Positions 39,366 to 51,731 of a DNA stretch of 64,000 nt are shown here, piece by piece. The stretch is from Devosia sp. (GTDB taxonomy: Bacteria > Pseudomonadota > Alphaproteobacteria > Rhizobiales > Devosiaceae). The DNA lies in the NCBI GenBank assembly GCA_015234425.1, contig JADGNE010000033.1, positions 155,166 through 219,165 on the forward strand. Direction: 5' to 3'. The notes beneath the pieces were generated by a model, which ran no database searches, had not been told where the DNA came from, and saw only the letters and a list, made by a program, of their open reading frames with translations. Each line of letters starts with the position of its first letter. Positions within the stretch are counted from its first letter, which is position 1. Position numbers and translations under genes: made by a program.

Positions 39366-40466
39366 TTACGAGAGGCTGGCGACGTAATCGGTATAGCCGA
39401 ATTCCCGAATAAGATCGACTGCACCATTTTTCCGGCGGATGGCAATGGATGGCATAGCCACGCCGTTGAACCAGTTTTTCTTCACCATCGTGTAACCGCC
39501 CGCGTTCAGGAGCGCTATCCGATCGCCCACCTGCAGCGGCTTTTCGAAGTCGAATTCACCGAAAACATCGCCTGCAAGGCATGACTTGCCGGCGATCATA
39601 TAGCGGTGCGGACCAGTGTTTGGCGCCACCGTGGCGCTCTCCCGATAGACCAGCAGGTCCAGCATATGGGCTTCCACTGCGCTATCGACAATAGCCACCG
39701 CCTTGCCGTTCTCGATCACGTCGAGCACGCTGACTTCAAGCGTCGTCGTATCCGTCACCACCGTATCGCCGGGCTCGAGATAGACCTGCACCTCGAATCG
39801 CTCGGCAAAGCGCCGCAATCTTTCGGCAAGGCGCTCAATTGGATAGCCTTCCTTGGTGAAGTGGATACCACCGCCCAGGCTCACCCATTCCACCCGTGAC
39901 AGGAAGTCCCCGAACTTGGCCTCGATGCGATCGAGCAGGTCCGAGAACGCCTCGACGGAGTCGTTTTCGCAATTGCAGTGGATCATGAAGCCGGAGACCT
40001 GATCCATCACCGCCTCGATGCGGGCAGCATCCCACTCGCCGAGGCGACTGAACGGACGCGCCGGATCGGCGAGGTCGAAATGGGAATGGCTGACGCCGGG
40101 ATTGACCCTGAGGCCGATCGCCAGATGCCGCGCCTTGTCGGCAAAACGCTCAAGCTGGCTGGCCGAATTGAAGATGATCTTGTCGGCATTGGCGATCGCT
40201 TCGTCGATCTCGCCATCCGACCAGGCCACCGAATAGGCATGGGTTTCGCCGGCAAACTTCTCGCGGCCAAGGCGCACTTCGTTGAGCGAAGACGAGGTCG
40301 TGCCATCCATGTGCGGGGCGATCTGCTCGAAGGTCGACCAGGTGGCAAAGCATTTCAGCGCCAACAGGCATTTTGCGCCAGAAGCAGCGCGCAGCTGATC
40401 GATCCGCGCCAGGTTGCGCTCAAGCAGGGTCTCGTCGATCAGGTAATAAGGTGTTGTCAGGGGCAT
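39366..40466 (-). CDS. nspC: Carboxy(nor)spermidine decarboxylase
   Basis: A 366-residue PLP enzyme of the alanine-racemase-fold (fold III) that decarboxylates carboxyspermidine to spermidine. It starts MPLTTPYYLIDETLLERNLARI and has the PLP lysine in AKCLLALKCFATWSTF. Other landmarks: GLRVNPGVSHSHFDLADP, WVSLGGGIHFTKEGYPI, YLEPGDTVV and the substrate-binding Cys/Asp loop GKSCLAGDVFGEFDF. An in-frame ATG nine codons upstream is possible. It lies upstream of the dehydrogenase gene, giving a two-gene polyamine operon. Confidence 0.94.
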   Translation of the reverse strand: MPLTTPYYLIDETLLERNLARIDQLRAASGAKCLLALKCFATWSTFEQIAPHMDGTTSSSLNEVRLGREKFAGETHAYSVAWSDGEIDEAIANADKIIFNSASQLERFADKARHLAIGLRVNPGVSHSHFDLADPARPFSRLGEWDAARIEAVMDQVSGFMIHCNCENDSVEAFSDLLDRIEAKFGDFLSRVEWVSLGGGIHFTKEGYPIERLAERLRRFAERFEVQVYLEPGDTVVTDTTTLEVSVLDVIENGKAVAIVDSAVEAHMLDLLVYRESATVAPNTGPHRYMIAGKSCLAGDVFGEFDFEKPLQVGDRIALLNAGGYTMVKKNWFNGVAMPSIAIRRKNGAVDLIREFGYTDYVASLS

Positions 40467-40614
40467 CGCGCGCAGAACTCCAACAGGCGTCATGTCCCCG
40501 CCACGTCAGGCGGAAAATGGGAAGGTCAGCCAATACCGGCATGTGGCCGCAATCGCAAGCGATCCCCGGCATTTGAGCCATGCGCTCACCGGTTCTCGTG
40601 CGTAGAAAATCGAA

Positions 40615-40643
40615 AAGGCCCCCGGAGACACTCCGGGGGCCTT
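40615..40643. terminator. Terminator of the small exported peptide gene
   Basis: AAGGCCCCCGGAG-ACA-CTCCGGGGGCCTT forms a 13-bp perfect stem. On the minus strand TTTTCGATTTT follows, 27 bases after the peptide's stop. Confidence 0.9.
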
Positions 40644-40669
40644 CAAATTCAAACCAGATAGAAGACGGA

Positions 40670-40816
40670 TTAGTCTTCCTTGGTGTTGGACAGGGTCTCA
40701 ACCTTGCAGAGGGCCTGATCCTTGAACGCGCAGTTCTGGATGGTCTGGGCAAATGCCGGGGCGGCAGCGCCAGCAACGATGGCGGCGGTCAGGACGGCTG
40801 TGACGATCTTCTTCAT
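40670..40816 (-). CDS. Small exported two-cysteine peptide
   Basis: A 48-residue precursor: a clear signal peptide (MKKIVTAVLTAAIVAGAAAP then AFA, cleavage) and a mature peptide of 25 residues beginning QTIQNCAFKDQALCKVETL. AAGGAA lies seven bases before the ATG at 40816, and a strong terminator follows, so the gene is a self-contained unit. The two Cys, eight residues apart, could form a disulphide in the periplasm. No family is recognised. It sits between the polyamine genes and rnpB with 230 non-coding bases upstream. Confidence 0.7.
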   Translation of the reverse strand: MKKIVTAVLTAAIVAGAAAPAFAQTIQNCAFKDQALCKVETLSNTKED

Positions 40817-41042
40817 GGTCGGTTCCTTATCTCGAGATGACGCCCGAAAGATGCGACCCGGAGATTGCGTGAGCATTGCAACACCCATGCTCCAGCCGCA
40901 GGCCAGCAGGTCGAACCATGCACATCACGCAATTGTCAGGAAAATCGCCCCGCGGCACGCCTTTCCAGCCGAGCAGCAGCCCTGCGCTTTTTCAGCGCCC
41001 GCGCCCCGCAGGGGCAGACACAGAGGGCATGGAGGGGGTCAA

Positions 41043-41428
<386 letters not shown>

Positions 41429-41455
41429 GTCTTGTGCGGGAGCGCGTCCTCACAG

Positions 41456-42202
41456 TCAAGTGAGCAAAGGTTGTGCTTTTGGCTTTGTAATCGCCTGATA
41501 GGCCAGATTGATCGCCGACATGCGCGCGGTGGCCACATCGACCAGTTCCTCGGGCACGCCCTTGGCGATCAGCCGATCCGGATGATGCTCTGCGACGAGC
41601 TGGCGATAGACGCGACGCACTTCCTCGGGCGGCGCATCATGGGTGAGGCCAAGCACCATATAGGGGTCGACGCTCTCATCGAGCATCACATGCTGGGCCG
41701 CGATCTGTTCGAACCGCACTTCGTCAAAGCCGAAAATGGCGCTGACCGAACGCAAATAGTCGAGCTCCGCCTCATGCACCATGCCGTCAGCCGTGGCGAT
41801 GAAGAAGAGGCCGTCGAGCACATGCTCAAGCGTTTCGGGCGTATCGGCAAAGAAACGGGCCACTTTGCGGGCATAGGCGTCGTAGCCGGCCACATCCTGC
41901 TTGGCCAGGTTGAACAGCCGCTCGACCTGCGGCTCCTGGTCCTTGGCGATTTCGACGGTAGCATTGAAGGCGCGCACTTCAGACGCTGTCACCGCGCCAT
42001 CGGCCATCGCCATCTTGGCCGACAGGGCAATCAGCGCCAGCGTGAACGCCGCTTCCCGGCCGCCGGGCAGCCAGTTGTCAGGATCGAGAATATTGGCAAT
42101 GTGTCCGGCTACGCCGGTGCGGCGCGAGAACGATCCGAGGAAGTGGGCAAGCCGCTCCCGGATGTCGCGATTCTCTTCCGCCTTGCGTACACAGCACAGC
42201 AT
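41456..42202 (-). CDS. DjlA-like co-chaperone (TerB domain plus DnaJ domain)
   Basis: A 248-residue protein. Residues about 45–165 form a TerB-like helical domain (FTLALIALSAKMAMADGAVTASEVRAF; VLDGLFFIATADGMVHEAELDYL). Residues about 180–245 form a J domain (DPYMVLGLTHDAPPEEVRRVYRQLVAEHHPDRL) with the essential HPD motif that stimulates DnaK ATPase. E. coli DjlA has the same order after an N-terminal membrane helix; no strong membrane helix is seen here. Its stop codon lies about 28 bases before the rnpB 5' end, so the rnpB promoter is probably inside this gene's 3' end. Confidence 0.9.
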   Translation of the reverse strand: MLCCVRKAEENRDIRERLAHFLGSFSRRTGVAGHIANILDPDNWLPGGREAAFTLALIALSAKMAMADGAVTASEVRAFNATVEIAKDQEPQVERLFNLAKQDVAGYDAYARKVARFFADTPETLEHVLDGLFFIATADGMVHEAELDYLRSVSAIFGFDEVRFEQIAAQHVMLDESVDPYMVLGLTHDAPPEEVRRVYRQLVAEHHPDRLIAKGVPEELVDVATARMSAINLAYQAITKPKAQPLLT

Positions 42203-42305
42203 TTGTCCGCCTTTCCGCCGGTCGCGCCACGAGGCGACCTGCCCGGCACACTATCGCTTGCGCCCGCTTCGGTCCATGCCCCCTGCCGCAGAGCGCCCAT
42301 GCGCC

Positions 42306-43142
42306 TCAGGGGACGAACGGCAGATAGAAGCTGTCGTCATAGGCCGGCGGGAAGGTCCGGTCCCGGCGCGTACTGCGCGGTGCGTCATCGAGCCAGAAGC
42401 CCTCAGCCGGATAGGCGTCGGCACTCGGCTCCACCCGATAGACCGCGCTGCTGCCCGCCTGCTGGCGCTGCGCCAGGAAGTCGGACAGCGGGCCAGTCTC
42501 CCACCCCTCGAGATCGTCGGCAGTCACGACGCCCGGCGGTTCGACCAACACCGGCGACGGCTGTCGCACCGGCGCTGTGGTCACCACTGGAGCTGGCTCA
42601 TCAAGGATCAGCACCGGGGCGGAGGGGGCAACTGCAACCGGCGTTGCCGGTCGCATGGAGAGCGGCATGGGCACGGGCGCAACCTTCGGGGGCAGGGCCG
42701 CCACGGTCTCGATCACCGGCCGCGTCTGCGCCGCTGGCGTTTCCGTGACTGCAGGAGGAGCGACCGGCGCCTCGGCAGCCGACGCAGGCGCCGTCACGGG
42801 CGCGGCAGGACGCGGCAGGGCAGCAGTCTCAATCGGGGGTTCGGCCGCAGCCGGCACATCCTCGCCGGTGATATAGCTGGGCAAGGCACGGCCGGTGTCG
42901 AGATAGCTCTGCACCGCATCGCCACCCGCAGCGGCAGTGTCCACCGGCGCGGGCATCTCAGGGCGCGAAACTTCAGGAACAGGCGAGACCGTCGACAGGC
43001 TGTTTCCGGCGTCGACAACGCTCACCTGCACGGGTTGGGACTGCTCGAAGCGGCCGATGAAGTAGTCGGCCACAGGAACACCAACGACGAGCAGCGCCCC
43101 GGCCCAGGCGAGGCCATTGGTGAGGCGGCGATCAGGTTTCAT
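42306..43142 (-). CDS. Single-pass membrane protein with Pro/Ala-rich linker, unknown function
   Basis: A 278-residue protein that I do not recognise. An N-terminal membrane helix (GLAWAGALLVVGVPVADYFIG) is followed by about 150 residues of low-complexity Pro/Ala/Val sequence and an ordered-looking tail (DDLEGWETGPLSDFLAQRQQAGSSAVYRVEPSADAYPAEGFWLDD). The layout suggests a periplasmic arm that spans the envelope, similar in outline to TonB or peptidoglycan-linked proteins, but no domain supports a function. It is on the same strand as metF, 116 bases downstream. Confidence 0.75.
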   Translation of the reverse strand: MKPDRRLTNGLAWAGALLVVGVPVADYFIGRFEQSQPVQVSVVDAGNSLSTVSPVPEVSRPEMPAPVDTAAAGGDAVQSYLDTGRALPSYITGEDVPAAAEPPIETAALPRPAAPVTAPASAAEAPVAPPAVTETPAAQTRPVIETVAALPPKVAPVPMPLSMRPATPVAVAPSAPVLILDEPAPVVTTAPVRQPSPVLVEPPGVVTADDLEGWETGPLSDFLAQRQQAGSSAVYRVEPSADAYPAEGFWLDDAPRSTRRDRTFPPAYDDSFYLPFVP

Positions 43143-43258
43143 AGTCAGGCAGCTCCGCTCTGCGTCGCAAGATTGTCGGGCTTGAAACCGACATTGGTGG
43201 CCATTTTATGAATGACCCTTGAGCCGCCTGACATGAACAGCGCCTGAACGCCTCCCTC

Positions 43259-44158
43259 TTAGCCGTCCGAGCGGCGGCCCAGCAGGCGCGCGAGCGCCAG
43301 CACCAGATTGGAGCGGTTCAGCGTATAGAAGTGGAACTCGGTGACGCCTTCGTCGAGCAGTTCCGTCACCTGCTCGGCCGCGACCGCCGCCGCCACGAGC
43401 GCATGGGTTTCCGGATCTTCATCAAGCCCTTCAAAGCGTTCGGCCAGCCAATCTGGGATCGAGGCTCCGCAGCGCGCCGCAAATCCGGAGATCTGCTTGA
43501 AGCTGTGGATCGGCTGGATGCCCGGCACGATCGGCGCGGTGATCCCGGCCTTGCGGGCCCGTTCGAGGAAACGCAGATAGTCCGAATTGCGGAAAAACAT
43601 CTGCGTGATCGCCCGGTCGGCACCGGCATCGAGCTTGCGCTTCAAATTATCGATATCAGCATCCCAGTCGGCACTCTGCGGGTGCTTTTCGGGATAGGCG
43701 GCGACCGAAATGTCGAAGTCACCGATCCTGCGGATGCCCGCGACGAGGTCGGCGGCGTTTTTGTAGCCATCGGGATGTGGCGTGAACGGATGGCCGACAC
43801 CTTCCGGCGGATCACCGCGCAGCGCCACGATGCTGTTGACGCCCGCGGCCTTGTAACCTTCGACCACCGCATCGACTTCCGCGCGGCTGGCGCCAACACA
43901 GGTCAGGTGCGCCGCTGCCGGCACGCCGGTGTCAGACGTAATGCGGCTGACCATGCGCAGCGTCCGCTCGCGGGTCGAACCACCCGCGCCATAGGTCACC
44001 GACACAAAACGCGGCCCAAGCGGGGCCAGCTTGCCGATGCTCTCCCAGAAGCGCTCTTCCATCGCGTCCGTCTTGGGCGGGAAGAATTCGAAGCTGAGCT
44101 GCAGCGCCGGGCGCTTGTCGGCGGTCAGTCGGCTGGCGCGGAGATTGTCGTCGATCAT
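43259..44158 (-). CDS. metF: 5,10-methylenetetrahydrofolate reductase MetF
   Basis: A 299-residue FAD enzyme that makes 5-methyltetrahydrofolate for methionine synthesis. The TIM barrel begins LSFEFFPPKTDAMEERFWESI and has RFVSVTYGAGGSTRERTL, AAHLTCVGASRAEVD, GVNSIVALRGDPPEG, ISVAAYPEKHPQS and DRAITQMFFRNSDYLRF, all family motifs. It lies 12 bases downstream of the ArsR–methyltransferase gene and is almost certainly co-transcribed with it, which ties that regulator to methionine/SAM metabolism. Confidence 0.96.
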   Translation of the reverse strand: MIDDNLRASRLTADKRPALQLSFEFFPPKTDAMEERFWESIGKLAPLGPRFVSVTYGAGGSTRERTLRMVSRITSDTGVPAAAHLTCVGASRAEVDAVVEGYKAAGVNSIVALRGDPPEGVGHPFTPHPDGYKNAADLVAGIRRIGDFDISVAAYPEKHPQSADWDADIDNLKRKLDAGADRAITQMFFRNSDYLRFLERARKAGITAPIVPGIQPIHSFKQISGFAARCGASIPDWLAERFEGLDEDPETHALVAAAVAAEQVTELLDEGVTEFHFYTLNRSNLVLALARLLGRRSDG

Positions 44159-44170
44159 TGGTCTAATCCG

Positions 44171-45121
44171 TTATTTGCGGTCGCTGAGGTGCCACAGGCA
44201 CACTGTCAGCCCGCGATCAGAAGTGTTGCTCGGAAATTCCCGGACGGCGCGCACATCGAGGTCGGCGGCCTCCGCCCAGGCGTTCATCTGCTCCCCGGAG
44301 AGACCAAGCCGTCGGTGGGCATGTTCGGTCCGGAGAAATTCGAGGTCGTGTGGTGCAAAGTCGACGATGAGAATGTCGCCACCGGGAGAAAGCAGGCGTC
44401 TCGCCTGCGCCAGCATGCGCCCGGGATCGTCGAAATAATGTAGCACCTGATGGATGGTAATGACGTCGGCCGGGCCGATCGCCGGGTCGAGGGCCGCAAT
44501 ATCGCCCAGCCGGACCTGCGCCTGCGCCAGCCCCGACGAGGCGAGGCGCGCCCGCGCGACGGCCAGCATCTCCCGGCTGGAATCAATGCCGATACCGCGC
44601 CGGAAACGTGGCGCCAGGACTTCGAGCATGCGCCCGGTGCCGGTGCCGAGATCGACCAGCAGATCGGCCGTGCGCCCGTCCAGAGCCTCGAGCATCGCCG
44701 CTTCCACGGCTGCCTCGGGCACATGCAGCGTCTTCTGCAGGTCCCAGCTGTCGGCGACCTTGGCGAAATAGGCCCCCGCCCGCGCCTGCTGTGCCGAAAA
44801 GATCGCGTCTTGCCGCGCCTTGTCGCTGAGGCGCTCGGCATCATCGGGAGAAAGGCGCGCCACCAGCCAGCGGGCGAGCTCGGCGCCGTCGCCACTGGGC
44901 GCGAGCCCATAATACGCCCAGGCCCCTTCGGCGTGGCGCTGCACGAGGCCTGCGTCGGCCAATAGCTTGAGATGGCGCGAAACGCGCGGCTGGCTCTGGT
45001 CCAGAATTTCGGTCAGGTCCTTGACCGAATGATCGCCATCGGCGAGCAATGCAAGGAGGCGCAACCGCGTGCCTTCGCCCGCCGCCCTCAGCACACCCAC
45101 CAAATCGTTTAAATCGCTCAT
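44171..45121 (-). CDS. ArsR-family regulator fused to a SAM-dependent methyltransferase
   Basis: A 316-residue two-domain protein. Residues 1–95 are an ArsR winged helix (EGTRLRLLALLADGDHSVKDLTEILDQSQPRVSRHLKLLADAGLVQRHAEGAWAYYGL) without the metal-binding Cys motif. Residues about 140–310 are a class I methyltransferase fold (LLVDLGTGTGRMLEVLAPRFRRGIGIDSSREMLAVAR; VITIHQVLHYFDDPGRMLAQARRLLSPGGDILIVDF). The second domain may sense SAM or SAH rather than catalyse. Its place before metF and a perfect palindrome 11 bases before the ATG suggest autoregulated control of methionine genes. Confidence 0.92.
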   Translation of the reverse strand: MSDLNDLVGVLRAAGEGTRLRLLALLADGDHSVKDLTEILDQSQPRVSRHLKLLADAGLVQRHAEGAWAYYGLAPSGDGAELARWLVARLSPDDAERLSDKARQDAIFSAQQARAGAYFAKVADSWDLQKTLHVPEAAVEAAMLEALDGRTADLLVDLGTGTGRMLEVLAPRFRRGIGIDSSREMLAVARARLASSGLAQAQVRLGDIAALDPAIGPADVITIHQVLHYFDDPGRMLAQARRLLSPGGDILIVDFAPHDLEFLRTEHAHRRLGLSGEQMNAWAEAADLDVRAVREFPSNTSDRGLTVCLWHLSDRK

Positions 45122-45131
45122 TCACCCACCT

Positions 45132-45153
45132 GATATAAAGATATCTTTATATC
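45132..45153. promoter_or_regulatory. Perfect 22-bp palindrome, candidate ArsR operator
   Basis: The arms are GATATAAAGAT and its exact reverse complement ATCTTTATATC. It is strikingly AT-rich within GC-rich DNA and sits 11–32 bases upstream of the ArsR–methyltransferase ATG. Winged-helix dimers of this family bind such sites. Confidence 0.75.
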
Positions 45154-45232
45154 CGGCAAAAGCGATTGGTCCAGAGAAAATTGCGCCTGGGGAAATCTCG
45201 TATCGAGATCTCCCCATTATCCGGTCGGTACC

Positions 45233-46321
45233 TCAGGCGCGCATCGCCACCCGCGTGTTCGGCGCTTCGGTACGGCGGCGGAACGAATGGGCCCGCCACA
45301 GCTCGAAAATCCGGGCGGCCTCCTCTTCCTTGAGCACCGAAAAACGGCTCACGACCATGCTGCGATCCGCGTCCGTCGGCAGGTCCCGCCATGGCAACAC
45401 CGCCACAATGGCATCAAACAACTGCGCGTCCGTCTTGAGTGCCCGCATGGCGACGGTGACAGCTGCATAATCCTGGCTCGCCAGCCACTTCACCACGATC
45501 TCCGGCGGCACCCGAAGCGTCAGCGTCATGGCGGCGGCCACATGGTGACCATAGCCAAAGCGCACGAAGCGCGTCATCGCCGGCTCATCCAGCTGCTTGC
45601 GATCGTAGAGAGCCTTCACCTGGTTATACGCGAGCTTCCATTCCTGCCCGTTGAACCCGGCCTTGTTGCGGATGCGGTTGTAGACCACCGCATTGACCTT
45701 GCCGGCAGCAACCGGATCGAGCCGCCCCTCAGTCTCGCCAAGGCTTTCCATAACCTTGTCGGCGGCCCACTCGATCTCGCCGCGCAGCGATTTCCAGTCG
45801 ATCTCGCTGCGGTTGCGCAGATCTTCGGCGATCTCGGAATTGCCCCGCGCCCGTTCAACCAGGCTTTTGAGTGTCGACGCGCCGAAAGCGGCATTCTCAT
45901 TGCGCACGAGGCGCACGACGGAACTGGTCTCGCCATGCCTCACGATGGCCTCGCCCACCCGCTCCGGCACTATCGCCCGGCTGGCGATGGCCATCCGGTG
46001 TGCCTCGCTCTGCTTGGAGACGATGTCGATGAGATCGTCCTCGCTGAGCACAGTGGAAAATTCCAGCAGCGGTCGGGCAACTTCGATGTCGTCATTGGCA
46101 AGCTTGAGCACCGCCGTGCCCGGCGCCCTCTTCAGCGGCGCGAGAAGACTGGCGACATGAGCCCGCGCCTCGACCTCGACCAGGTCGGCCAGGAGGCACA
46201 GCGCCTCGTCGTACTGGGCCATCTCCGCATCATCGCAGCGGTCGGACACATAGCTGAAAAGCTTCGCCATATTCCGAAACAGCTGGTCGCGCTCGGAAAG
46301 GCTTTCCTCTGCGCTCACCAT
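45233..46321 (-). CDS. DUF2336-domain protein
   Basis: A 362-residue all-helical protein matching the DUF2336 family of alphaproteobacteria. The typical elements are an N-terminal RDQLFRNMAKLFSYVSDRCDDAEMAQYDEALCLLADLVEVEARAHVASLLAPL, then HEAT-like repeats (LANDDIEVARPLLEFSTVLSEDDLIDIV; HRMAIASRAIVPERVGEAIVRHGETSSVVRLVRNENAAF). No signal peptide is present, so it is likely cytoplasmic. The function of the family is not established. It stands alone between the ArsR palindrome and katG. Confidence 0.88.
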   Translation of the reverse strand: MVSAEESLSERDQLFRNMAKLFSYVSDRCDDAEMAQYDEALCLLADLVEVEARAHVASLLAPLKRAPGTAVLKLANDDIEVARPLLEFSTVLSEDDLIDIVSKQSEAHRMAIASRAIVPERVGEAIVRHGETSSVVRLVRNENAAFGASTLKSLVERARGNSEIAEDLRNRSEIDWKSLRGEIEWAADKVMESLGETEGRLDPVAAGKVNAVVYNRIRNKAGFNGQEWKLAYNQVKALYDRKQLDEPAMTRFVRFGYGHHVAAAMTLTLRVPPEIVVKWLASQDYAAVTVAMRALKTDAQLFDAIVAVLPWRDLPTDADRSMVVSRFSVLKEEEAARIFELWRAHSFRRRTEAPNTRVAMRA

Positions 46322-46491
46322 GTCTGGCCCCAGACATGCTCTGCTACCGCGTGAAACTTATTCATTGGCCTACTCCCACGGCGTGCGCATTGGCGATCAC
46401 ACTGGGGCCTTTCCGCTTGCACGCGGCTGAAGCCAGAAGAGACAAGTTGAATAAAGCTCGATCGATCGCGCCCTAAACCGCGCGCCGATAT

Positions 46492-46526
46492 AAAAAAAGG
46501 CCCCGGGAAAATCCCGGAGCCCTTTC
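46492..46526 (-). terminator. Terminator downstream of katG
   Basis: On the minus strand GGCTCCGGGA-TTT-TCCCGGGGCC (one mismatch) is followed by seven T residues, about 20 bases after the katG stop. Confidence 0.85.
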
Positions 46527-46545
46527 GGTTTCGCTATGCGAGACC

Positions 46546-49755
<3,210 letters not shown>

Positions 49756-49890
49756 CCTTTTCTGATTAATCCTGACGCGCCATTGATCTGCCACCTGTCA
49801 GGCCCAACCTTTTCATCAGTAGGACGTTTGCCTCTGAACGATCGTGGCCAGACGGCTGCGACCGGGCCCGTCTAAACTGAGGAGAAGCAG

Positions 49891-50340
49891 ATGAAAAAGC
49901 CCATCACCTGGATCTTGATCGCAAACGGCACCCAGGCCCGCATCCTGGAGCACAATGGCCCCGGCAAGGGCCTGTCCAGCGTCAATGGTCTTGAATGGGC
50001 CATCGCGCCCCTGCAGAGCCAGGACATCAATACCGACAAACCCGGCCGCGGATTTTCTTCAGCTGGCGCAGGCCGCAGTGCCATGGAGCCGCGCACCGAC
50101 GCTGCCGATCACCGCGAAGCCGAATTCGTCCGCACCGTCGCCCAGGAGGTCGACCGTAAGGCGCTCGATGGTTCCTTTGATCGCCTGGTGATTGCCGCAG
50201 CCCCGATTGCCTTGGGCAATTTTCGCAAGCAGCTGTCCGATCACTCCAAGAAGCTGGTCCTCGCCGAGCTCGACAAGGACCTGACCAACCTCCCCACACC
50301 GCAGCTGAGCAAGCATTTCGACGGCATCATCGCCGTCTGA
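49891..50340 (+). CDS. Host-attachment-family protein
   Basis: A 149-residue cytoplasmic-looking protein of the Host_attach family (named from an Agrobacterium attachment gene). Family features: TWILIANGTQARILEHNGPGKGL at the start, then D..D..GR.F.S.G.GR.AMEPRTDAADHREAEFVRTVAQEVD and DRLVIAAAPIALGNFRKQLSDHSKKLVLAELDKDLTNL. It resembles the Rossmann-like part of translation release factor homologues. Direct evidence for a role in attachment is weak in the family. GAGGAG precedes the ATG. Confidence 0.9.
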   Translation: MKKPITWILIANGTQARILEHNGPGKGLSSVNGLEWAIAPLQSQDINTDKPGRGFSSAGAGRSAMEPRTDAADHREAEFVRTVAQEVDRKALDGSFDRLVIAAAPIALGNFRKQLSDHSKKLVLAELDKDLTNLPTPQLSKHFDGIIAV

Positions 50341-50350
50341 CGCAAATGGC

Positions 50351-50374
50351 CCGGCGCCCTCCCCTGGGCGCCGG
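50351..50374. terminator. GC-rich hairpin after the host-attachment gene
   Basis: CCGGCGCCC and GGGCGCCGG form a 9-bp stem around a six-base loop, 10 bases after the stop. No T run follows. Confidence 0.5.
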
Positions 50375-50493
50375 ACCATCCTCAGAAACCACTGCAACAT
50401 CAAAAACTTATCTCACGATCCGGAATCACTTCCTCCGGCAAGTGATTCAAGACATCAGCCCGTTGAATCAAGGCATCAGCCGCGCGGCCTATC

Positions 50494-51342
50494 CTATTCC
50501 GCGTCATCCTCATCATCATCGTCATCATCGCCGCTGAAGGCGTCGAGAAACTCTTCCAGCATCCGGTTGATGAGATCGGGCCGCTCGATGCTGGGGACAT
50601 GGGCAACCCCTTCCATCACCAGCGCATAGGCGTTCGGCATGGTCTCCGAGAGGTGCTCATGCCTGTCCACCAGCGCGGTAAAATCCTCGTCGCCGACGAT
50701 CAGCAGCGATGGCGCATTGATCTCGCCAACACGCGGCCAGGCTGACTCGCGCTCTTCTTCCTGCGTCAGCGGCGGCTTGCTCAGCGCCCGCGCATTCATG
50801 TCGAGAAACAGCGCCCGCGCCGCTCCGCCCACACGGCCGCTTGGCCCGCGAGGACCATCCAGCCACTCATGCGCCTGGACCCTGTTGAGGAGGTCGAGAT
50901 CGCCCCGCTCCCAGGCATCCTCTTCCGCCATCTCGATGGCTTCCTCGGCCTGCGTCGCCGTCCACGGCGCGCCGGTCACCGAGGTGCCGATCAGCACAAG
51001 GCCGATAACGCGACCTGGATGGCGCAGCGCATAGTCGATCGCCAGCCCGCCGCCGAGAGAGCAGCCGACAAAGATCGCCGCTTGGATATCGAGCGCCTCA
51101 AGCACCGCCTCGAGATCATCAAGGTGGCTGAATTTCTCGTCCGGGCTTTCCGCCCCGCCATAGCCGCGCCGGTCGTAGGCAATGGCGCGCCAGCCCATCT
51201 CGGCCGCCAGAGCCATCTGCTGCTCCCACATGCGGTAGTCGCAGACGCCGGCGTGCAGAAACACGACGGGCAATCCCTCGCCGAGCGACACGCCGGGCAG
51301 CACGGCGCCACCCGTTTTTATGACAAAGGGTTCGCCGGTCAT
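50494..51342 (-). CDS. Alpha/beta hydrolase with polyacidic tail
   Basis: A 282-residue alpha/beta-hydrolase-fold enzyme of unknown substrate. The oxyanion region is LPVVFLHAGVCDYRMWEQQM, the nucleophile elbow GCSLGGGLAIDYAL holds the catalytic Ser, the acid is the Asp in LLIVGDEDFTALVD, and the His is in MEGVAHVPSIERPDL. The last 12 residues are almost all Asp/Glu (FSGDDDDDDEDDAE), coded by a run of GAT/GAC triplets. No signal peptide is seen. Esterase, lyase or dehalogenase activity cannot be told apart from sequence alone. Confidence 0.9.
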   Translation of the reverse strand: MTGEPFVIKTGGAVLPGVSLGEGLPVVFLHAGVCDYRMWEQQMALAAEMGWRAIAYDRRGYGGAESPDEKFSHLDDLEAVLEALDIQAAIFVGCSLGGGLAIDYALRHPGRVIGLVLIGTSVTGAPWTATQAEEAIEMAEEDAWERGDLDLLNRVQAHEWLDGPRGPSGRVGGAARALFLDMNARALSKPPLTQEEERESAWPRVGEINAPSLLIVGDEDFTALVDRHEHLSETMPNAYALVMEGVAHVPSIERPDLINRMLEEFLDAFSGDDDDDDEDDAE

Positions 51343-51392
51343 GGCAGCGCTCCAATGGAACTGGATTTATTCGCTATAGGGCTTGGGCCAGA

Positions 51393-51731
51393 CTACTGCA
51401 GCACCATGGCACAAAAGCGGATGTCATATCGCGCGCCGAACCAGCACCCTGGCTCATCAGCGATGGGCGCAAACACGCCGAGCTCGACCGGCACCCGGCC
51501 GGGCCGTGCATCGGCGGAAATCCGATAGCCCTGCCCCTCATTGTCCGCCGTCAATGCAAACGCAAAAACCTGACCGTCCGGGAGCGCGAATGTCAGCCCG
51601 CCACCATCGACACTCACGTCGCAGTCGAAGCTGTCATAGTCCGTCATTTCGCACAGCCCGGGCGCTGCCCCTGCCGGCGCGGCGAGGGCAAGGCCGCCTA
51701 GCAGCACCGCCCCCGTCAAGATCCTCTTCAT
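51393..51731 (-). CDS. Small exported protein, unknown function
   Basis: A 112-residue protein with a signal peptide (MKRILTGAVLLGGLALAAPA, cleavage near GAA). The ATG at 51731 follows GGGGAATGG. The mature 90 residues hold four Cys in two groups (LCEMTDYDSFDCDV near the start and GCWFGARYDIRFCAMV at the end), which may form disulphides in the periplasm. I recognise no family. It is 50 bases upstream of the hydrolase gene on the same strand. Confidence 0.65.
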   Translation of the reverse strand: MKRILTGAVLLGGLALAAPAGAAPGLCEMTDYDSFDCDVSVDGGGLTFALPDGQVFAFALTADNEGQGYRISADARPGRVPVELGVFAPIADEPGCWFGARYDIRFCAMVLQ

